Shown here: piece after piece, positions 5,917 to 9,701 of the stretch
Layout: each line of letters opens with the position of its first letter
Position numbering within the stretch: position 1 is the stretch's first letter
Assembly (NCBI GenBank): GCA_039818285.1
Contig: JBCBUE010000094.1
Location: 1-9,701 of the forward strand
Origin: JBCBUE01 sp039818285
GTDB lineage: Bacteria; Planctomycetota; Phycisphaerae; Phycisphaerales; Phycisphaeraceae
Direction of reading: 5' to 3'
Length of the DNA: 9,701 nt
Program-made: the position numbers and the translations under genes
Notes under the pieces: model-generated
The model's database searches: none
Seen by the model: only the letters and a program-made list of their open reading frames with translations
Told to the model about the DNA's origin: nothing

Positions 5917-6705
5917 TTGCCCAAGTTGAGCGTGATCATCGTGTGCCAGGACGCGGCGGCAACCATCGGGCCGGCGTGCGCGTCGGTGGCGTGGGCCGAC
6001 GAGTTGATCGTCGTGGACTCCGGATCGACGGACGGCACGCCCGAGATCGCCCGGCAGTACACCGACCGCGTGGTGCACGAGCTGTGGCGGGGGTACACGG
6101 ACCAGAAACAGTTTGCGACCGAGCTGTGCACGCACGACTGGGTGCTGATCCTCGACGCCGACGAGGAGGTCAGCGACGGCCTGGCGGCGTGGCTGCGGGC
6201 GTGGGCGGCGGGGGCCGACGACGGGGCGATGACGGACATCGACGTGGCCGACATGCCGCGGCACAACTACGTCATGGGGCGCCACGTGCGGGCGTGGGGC
6301 CCGGACCGACAGGCGCGGCTGTTCCACCGTGGCCGGGCGGTGTGGCGGGTGGATGCGTTGCACGACACGCTGGACCCGTCGTCGGGCGGGCGGCTTCACC
6401 TGGACGGCCCGCTGCTGCACAAGCGACACAGCGGCGCGGGATTCGCCGACTACTTCTCCGGCCGGCGGATGGACGAGCGGCTGATGCTGGTGGCCCGCGA
6501 CCTGAACGCCCGGGGCAAGCGGGCGGGGGTGTGGGACCTGGTGTTTCGACCGCCGCTGGCGTTCCTGAAGTTCTTCCTGCTCAAGGGCGGCTGGCGAGAC
6601 GGGGCGTTCGGGCTGCTGATCGCCCAGAAGGCGTGGGTGAGCGTTCAGTTGAAGTACGCGGCGCTCTGGTCGATCCAATCCGAGCGGCGGCGGGAACAGC
6701 GGTGA
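5917..6705 (+). CDS. Family 2 glycosyltransferase, WaaE/KdtX-like
   Basis: Probable sugar transferase for lipopolysaccharide core or another surface glycan, cytoplasmic face of the inner membrane. With the TTG at 5917 it has 262 residues: PKLSVIIVCQDAAATI at the start (first beta strand of the GT-A fold), ADELIVVDSGSTDGTPEIA (about 28-46), GYTDQKQFATE, WVLILDADEEVS (about 76-87) with the D-x-D metal/nucleotide-sugar site, VMGRHVRAWGPDRQARLFHR, and a C-terminal hydrophobic stretch (about 204-242, FLKFFLLKGGWRDGAFGLLI). This order is typical of WaaE/KdtX-like GT2 enzymes. A GTG at 5848 would add 23 residues, but seven of the 22 codons after it end in A or T, unlike the gene body, and it would overlap the divergent LysM start. 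The conserved domain begins immediately after TTG 5917, so that start is preferred. Stop TGA at 6703. Donor and acceptor cannot be told from the sequence. Confidence 0.88.
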   Translation: MPKLSVIIVCQDAAATIGPACASVAWADELIVVDSGSTDGTPEIARQYTDRVVHELWRGYTDQKQFATELCTHDWVLILDADEEVSDGLAAWLRAWAAGADDGAMTDIDVADMPRHNYVMGRHVRAWGPDRQARLFHRGRAVWRVDALHDTLDPSSGGRLHLDGPLLHKRHSGAGFADYFSGRRMDERLMLVARDLNARGKRAGVWDLVFRPPLAFLKFFLLKGGWRDGAFGLLIAQKAWVSVQLKYAALWSIQSERRREQR

Positions 6706-6761
6706 TGGATCGAGGGTTGATGACGGGCATGAAGGATGGGTGCGTGAAACGGACGGTCGGT

Positions 6762-6791
6762 TTGACAATGGCGACCGGACATCGGTAGGTT
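6762..6791 (+). promoter_or_regulatory. Sigma-70-type promoter of the STAS/anti-sigma module
   Basis: A perfect TTGACA -35 box (6762-6767), 18-bp spacer, and TAGGTT (6786-6791) as -10 (three of six matches). It lies 57 bp after the glycosyltransferase stop and 35 bp before the STAS start codon, so transcription would begin near 6798, within the palindrome at 6792-6806. GGAG (6813-6816), nine bases before the ATG, is the ribosome-binding site. Confidence 0.6.
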
Positions 6792-6806
6792 CCGGGACAA
6801 TCCCGG
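6792..6806. repeat. Perfect 6-bp inverted repeat at the predicted transcription start
   Basis: CCGGGA (6792-6797), CAA, TCCCGG (6801-6806), followed by TTTAA. It directly follows the -10 box, where an operator or a 5'-leader hairpin would act. It could instead be a weak terminator for the preceding glycosyltransferase, but only three T follow. Confidence 0.5.
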
Positions 6807-6825
6807 TTTAACGGAGCATCGCGCG

Positions 6826-7185
6826 ATGGCTACAGGTTCTTCCCGGCTGGTGGTGACCGACGACGGCGGCATCACGCGCGTGGGGTTCGTCGACCGCAAT
6901 ATCCTCGAAGAGGCGTTCATCCAGCGGATCGGCGACGAGATCTCCGCGATCGTCGATGAGCAGGCCAACCCCAAGCTCCTGCTCAACTTCGAGAACGTCG
7001 AGCACCTCTCGTCGGCGGCCCTGGGCACGCTGATCACGATCAACCAGAAGGTCCGTCAGAAGGGTGGCCAGCTGCGCTTGTGCAATATCGACAAGCAGAT
7101 CTACGAGGTGTTCGTGATCACCAAGCTCAACAAGCTGTTCCAGATCCACGACACGGTCGACCAGGCGGTCAAGAGCTTTAAGTGA
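6826..7185 (+). CDS. STAS-domain anti-sigma factor antagonist
   Basis: Partner-switching regulator of the SpoIIAA/RsbV type: unphosphorylated it binds an anti-sigma kinase and frees the partner of that kinase; phosphorylation on a Ser switches it off. 119 residues, a single STAS domain of normal length. Seen: a first strand VTDDGGITRVGFVD, KLLLNFENVEHLSSAALGTLI (about 50-70), in which Ser63 aligns with the phosphorylated Ser of the DSSGLG motif, then KVRQKGGQLRLCNIDKQIYEVFVITKLNKLFQI. The Asp of DSSGLG is Leu here (LSSAALG). Start ATG 6826 has GGAG at nine-base spacing and its own likely promoter. The next gene encodes a matching kinase; the sigma factor and phosphatase are not in the window. 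Cytoplasmic. Confidence 0.93.
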   Translation: MATGSSRLVVTDDGGITRVGFVDRNILEEAFIQRIGDEISAIVDEQANPKLLLNFENVEHLSSAALGTLITINQKVRQKGGQLRLCNIDKQIYEVFVITKLNKLFQIHDTVDQAVKSFK

Positions 7186-7193
7186 GGCGGACG

Positions 7194-7211
7194 GCGTCGG
7201 CCCTCCGACGC
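7194..7211 (+). promoter_or_regulatory. Hairpin between the STAS and kinase genes
   Basis: GCGTCGG (7194-7200), loop CCCT, CCGACGC (7205-7211): a 7-bp perfect GC-rich stem starting nine bases after the STAS stop codon. It is followed by GGTTTGCGG rather than a T-run, so it is at most a partial terminator. It may protect the STAS part of the message or lower expression of the kinase. Confidence 0.5.
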
Positions 7212-7258
7212 GGTTTGCGGCGGCGTGGGCGTTCGCGTCGTCTGGAGGCCCGAGGCGC

Positions 7259-7678
7259 ATGATCCGCACGGCGATACCCAGCCAGCTCGAAGAGGTCCCC
7301 GCGGTGGTGGACGCCGTCGTCGAGGCGGTCGAGGCGGCGGGGGGTTATCAGGATCGCAGTGTGTTCGCCATCCGCCTGGCCATCGACGAAGCGGTGACCA
7401 ACGCCATCCGCCACGGCAACGGCCAGGACCCCGACAAGCAGGTCACCATCGAGTACGAGATCACCGGCGAACTCGTGCGGGTCTGTGTCTGCGACGAGGG
7501 CCCGGGCTTCGTGCCCGAGACCCTGCCGGACCCGACGGCCGAGGAGAACCTGATCCGCACGCACGGGCGGGGCGTCATGCTCATGAACGCTTACATGACC
7601 GAGGTGAGCTTCAACGAGCGGGGCAACTGCGTGACGCTCGTGAAGCGGCGAGACTGCCCCAAGCCCACCGAGGACTGA
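7259..7678 (+). CDS. Anti-sigma factor serine kinase, RsbW/SpoIIAB-like
   Basis: GHKL-fold (HATPase_c_2) protein expected to bind and inhibit a sigma factor or another regulator and to phosphorylate the STAS antagonist encoded just upstream. 139 residues, typical length. The Bergerat ATP site is complete: N box AIDEAVTNAIRHGN (41-54) with Glu44 and Asn48, G1 box DEGPGF (79-84), and G2 region HGRGVMLMNAYM (102-113). Start ATG 7259; GGAGG lies 12 bases upstream, slightly far, with GAGG closer. The gene is 73 bp after the STAS gene with a hairpin between, on the same strand, so they form one unit. No sigma factor gene adjoins, so the target is encoded elsewhere or this is a non-sigma partner switch. 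Cytoplasmic. Confidence 0.92.
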   Translation: MIRTAIPSQLEEVPAVVDAVVEAVEAAGGYQDRSVFAIRLAIDEAVTNAIRHGNGQDPDKQVTIEYEITGELVRVCVCDEGPGFVPETLPDPTAEENLIRTHGRGVMLMNAYMTEVSFNERGNCVTLVKRRDCPKPTED

Positions 7679-7680
7679 GC

Positions 7681-7709
7681 TTGGGCCGGCGACCCGTGGC
7701 CGATAGACT
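7681..7709 (+). promoter_or_regulatory. Possible promoter of ybeY
   Basis: TTGGGC (7681-7686), 17-bp spacer, TAGACT (7704-7709; four of six matches), starting three bases after the kinase stop codon. It would start transcription about 37 bp before the ybeY ATG. The -35 matches only TTG, so the pair may be chance; ybeY may also be read from the STAS promoter. Confidence 0.35.
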
Positions 7710-7753
7710 GTCGGGCGCCCGCGAGGCCTGCACGCCGACGTCACCGACCCTCA

Positions 7754-8317
7754 ATGCCCGCCTCCCCCGCCCAACCCATCGCCGACCGACCCGCCGAGCC
7801 CGGCGATGCCGCGTCCGACGACCCTCTCTCTAGCAACGAGCCCGACGCCTCGAACGGGATCGATGTCGATCTCGACCCGGCCCTGACCCTCCCCGCCGGC
7901 GAGGTCGCGTGGCTGGCCGACCGGCTGGCCGGCGCCTTGGCACACCTCGGGCTCGGTGATGCGCGGATCGGGCTGGCGTTGCGCGCCGACGCCGAGATGT
8001 CTCGCCTGCACGAGGCTTACAAACAGCAGCCGGGCCCGACGGACGTGCTCACCTTCGACCTCCGCGAGACCGACGCCGACGGCCCGCTCGACGGCGACAT
8101 CGCGATCGGGTGGCAGGAGGCCGAGCGCCGCGCTAACGAGCTCGGCCACCCGGCGCGGCACGAGGCGCTGCTGTACGCCGTGCACGGGCTGATGCACCTG
8201 ATCGGCGAGGACGACGCCACGCCCGAGCAGGCCGAGCGGATGCACCGCCGCGAGGACGGCGTGCTCGAGGCGATCGGCGTGGGCGCGGTGTATCGCCGAG
8301 ACGGGGGGGCGTCGTGA
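7754..8317 (+). CDS. ybeY: Endoribonuclease/rRNA maturation factor YbeY
   Basis: Metal-dependent single-strand RNase family acting in 16S rRNA 3'-end maturation and ribosome quality control; cytoplasmic. 187 residues: a low-complexity Ala/Pro/Asp extension (about 1-34), then the YbeY domain with LHEAYKQQPGPTDVLTFDL (85-103), DGDIAIGW (113-120), and the metal-site helix ALLYAVHGLMHLIGEDDATP (138-157). The family metal motif is H-x3-H-x5-H; here His144 and His148 are present but the third position is Asp154. The conserved Arg before PTDV is Lys90. Start ATG 7754: no Shine-Dalgarno, but no later ATG, GTG or TTG gives a complete domain. Its stop overlaps the next gene's GTG (GTGA, 8314-8317), so the two are translationally coupled, matching the well-known ybeY-ybeX (corC) neighbourhood. 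Confidence 0.93.
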   Translation: MPASPAQPIADRPAEPGDAASDDPLSSNEPDASNGIDVDLDPALTLPAGEVAWLADRLAGALAHLGLGDARIGLALRADAEMSRLHEAYKQQPGPTDVLTFDLRETDADGPLDGDIAIGWQEAERRANELGHPARHEALLYAVHGLMHLIGEDDATPEQAERMHRREDGVLEAIGVGAVYRRDGGAS

Positions 8318-9701
8318 CGCTTTCGATCGTGGGGCTGATCGTCGGAGGCCTGCTGGGCTGCCTGCTGGCGGCCTGCCACCTGTCGCTGAAGACGTTCTCG
8401 CGCAGCCGATTCGTCGATCTCTACGAGCGGGCCGGCGAGACGCCGCCGACCAACGAGCGGTTGGACACGGTCGTGCCGGACCTGCAGCTGACGACGGCGG
8501 CGCTGCGAACCCTGATGGGCGCGATCGTGGTGCTCTCGCTGCTGTGGCTCACGCGCGAGACGATGCCGGAGCTGGCGGTGTGGATGCGATACATCGTGGC
8601 GTTGGGGTTGAGCGCGGCGGTGCTGACGATTTTCTTCGTGGCGATCCCGACGAGCTGGTCGCGGTACGGCGCCGAGCCGACGCTCCGGGCGATGTGGGGG
8701 GCGCTGCTGGGGCTGCGGGCGCTGCTGGGGCCGCTGCTGTGGGTGCTGCGCGGGATCGACCCGGTGGTGCGTCGGATCTCGGGCTTCGACCTGGACAAGG
8801 ACGAGGCCGACCTCGGCGACGAGGTGATCGCGGCGGTCGAGGACCACGAGTCCGGCCGGGTGATCGACGAGGAGCAGAAGGAGATGCTCGAGGCGGTGTT
8901 CGACCTGCCGAATACCACGGCGGGCGAGGTGATGACGCCGCGGACCGAGATCAAGGGCATCGACATCGGCTCGTCGCTGCCCGAGGTGCAAGAGCGATTG
9001 CTGGCGATCGGGCACTCGCGCGTGCCGGTCTACGCCGAGTCGCTGGACCATATCAAAGGCCTGCTGTACGCCAAAGACCTGCTGCGGTTCCTGGGCGACG
9101 GGCACGAATTCTGCCTGGCCGACGTGGTCCGCGAGGCGATGCTGGTGCCGGAGAGCAAGCCGGTGTCCGACCTGCTGCGGGAGTTCCGCTCCTCGCGGGT
9201 GCACATCGCGATCGTGCTCGACGAGTACGGCGGCACGGCAGGGCTCGTGACGGTCGAGGACATCCTCGAGGAGATCGTCGGCGAGATCCAGGACGAGTAC
9301 GAGCTGACCGAGCAGCCCGAGCCGATCGCGAAGATCGACGACGGGACGCTCGTCGTCGACGCGGCCATCGACTTCGACGACCTGCTCGACGAGATCGAGA
9401 TCGAGGAGCCCGAGGAGGTGGACTTCGATACGCTGCGCGGGTTCGTGTACGCCCAGTTGGGGCGGATCCCCGAGGCGGGGGAGACGTTCCACTACGACGG
9501 GTTCCGCTTCGTGGTCACCGAGGCGGAGAAGACGCGCGTCAACCGCGTGCGGATCGAGAAGCTGACCGAGGACGAACGACAGCTTGCCTTCGAAGATCTG
9601 ACCATTGCGATTGAGGAGCTTGAGGCGGTATCTGAAGAGGCCTGCGCGACGCTGTTAGCGTCGCGCAAGAAACGCGCTCCTGTCAATCGCAACCTCGGCA
9701 A
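8314..9701 (+). CDS. CorC/HlyC (YbeX-type) membrane protein with CBS pair, 3' end beyond window
   Basis: Member of the CNNM/CorC family linked to magnesium/cobalt homeostasis. Starts at GTG 8314 within the ybeY stop (GTGA) and is open through the right edge, with 462 residues visible. N-terminal third: four hydrophobic segments (about 3-24, 62-82, 91-112, 124-146), a divergent CNNM/DUF21-like membrane domain. Then an acidic linker, EEQKEMLEAVFDLPNTTAGE, and a CBS pair (about 204-330) with EVMTPRTEI, IGHSRVPVYAESLDHIKGLL and AIVLDEYGGTAGLVTVEDIL. Next is the CorC_HlyC domain (about 340-417) with TLRGFVYAQLGRIPEAGETF. The visible tail (about 418-462) is a charged helix-like stretch with more A/T-ending codons, containing a perfect palindrome. 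E. coli YbeX lacks the membrane domain, so this is the longer membrane-bound type. No alternative start is needed; the stop is not seen. Confidence 0.93.
   Translation, partial: MTLSIVGLIVGGLLGCLLAACHLSLKTFSRSRFVDLYERAGETPPTNERLDTVVPDLQLTTAALRTLMGAIVVLSLLWLTRETMPELAVWMRYIVALGLSAAVLTIFFVAIPTSWSRYGAEPTLRAMWGALLGLRALLGPLLWVLRGIDPVVRRISGFDLDKDEADLGDEVIAAVEDHESGRVIDEEQKEMLEAVFDLPNTTAGEVMTPRTEIKGIDIGSSLPEVQERLLAIGHSRVPVYAESLDHIKGLLYAKDLLRFLGDGHEFCLADVVREAMLVPESKPVSDLLREFRSSRVHIAIVLDEYGGTAGLVTVEDILEEIVGEIQDEYELTEQPEPIAKIDDGTLVVDAAIDFDDLLDEIEIEEPEEVDFDTLRGFVYAQLGRIPEAGETFHYDGFRFVVTEAEKTRVNRVRIEKLTEDERQLAFEDLTIAIEELEAVSEEACATLLASRKKRAPVNRNLG
9643..9667. repeat. Perfect palindrome, 11-bp arms, inside the 3' end of the CorC-type gene
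   Basis: TGCGCGACGCT (9643-9653), GTT, AGCGTCGCGCA (9657-9667): a perfect 11-bp stem with a 3-nt loop. The reading frame of the CorC-type gene passes through it without a stop, encoding EACATLLASRKK. No long T-run follows, so it is not a standard terminator. It looks like a REP-type palindrome or a structural element; only one copy is in the window. Confidence 0.75.

Noticed and set aside
5882..5929. 15-codon ATG frame ending over the glycosyltransferase start (possible leader peptide)
   Set aside because: No ribosome-binding site and no recognisable feature; a frame this short arises easily by chance in GC-rich DNA.
8017..9492. Long antisense open frame (491 codons) opposite ybeY and the CorC-type gene
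   Set aside because: Its residues are low-complexity His/Arg/Gln/Leu-rich without domains, as expected opposite a GC-rich coding strand whose sense frame gives clear YbeY and CorC proteins.

Overview
The window looks like chromosomal DNA from a GC-rich member of the Planctomycetota, probably class Phycisphaerae. This is inferred from strongly G/C-biased third codon positions, a free-standing FTLIEV-type pseudopilin with an H-x(10)-DG C-terminal motif, a proline-rich double-LysM membrane protein, a STAS/anti-sigma kinase pair, and several genes without Shine-Dalgarno sequences. No insertion sequence, integrase, tRNA, rRNA, CRISPR array or phage gene was seen. Nearly all of it reads as ordinary core and envelope genes.

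Layout: (1) 3-1445 (+) is the C-terminal part of an FGGY carbohydrate kinase, entering from the left edge. (2) It converges, with a 9-bp gap, on a minus-strand operon (2744-3700, 1455-2747) of ilvE (branched-chain aminotransferase) and truD (tRNA pseudouridine synthase), whose ends overlap by four bases (TTGA). (3) A strong minus-strand intrinsic terminator (3721-3749) separates ilvE from an upstream minus-strand group of envelope genes: a pseudopilin (3801-4364), a small Lys/Gly-rich secreted protein of unknown function (4460-4921), and a double-LysM protein (5021-5854). (4) A short divergent spacer separates these from a WaaE/KdtX-like family 2 glycosyltransferase (5917-6705, +). (5) A good sigma-70-type promoter then starts a partner-switching module: a STAS anti-sigma antagonist (6826-7185) and a serine kinase of the RsbW/SpoIIAB type (7259-7678). 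(6) The right end is ybeY (7754-8317) overlapping by four bases a CorC/HlyC (YbeX-like) membrane protein with CBS domains (8314 to beyond the right edge).

How they work together: ybeY with the CorC-type gene is the known ribosome-maintenance/metal-homeostasis neighbourhood, and STAS with the kinase is a classical stress-signalling switch whose sigma factor is not here. ilvE and truD are probably co-transcribed and translationally coupled although their functions are unrelated. The pseudopilin, secreted protein and LysM protein are envelope or surface proteins that may have separate promoters. No convincing new multi-gene system was found. The points most worth a second look are a perfect 11-bp-stem palindrome inside the 3' end of the CorC-type gene, the Lys-rich orphan secreted protein, the altered metal-site residue in YbeY, and several hairpins at control positions.
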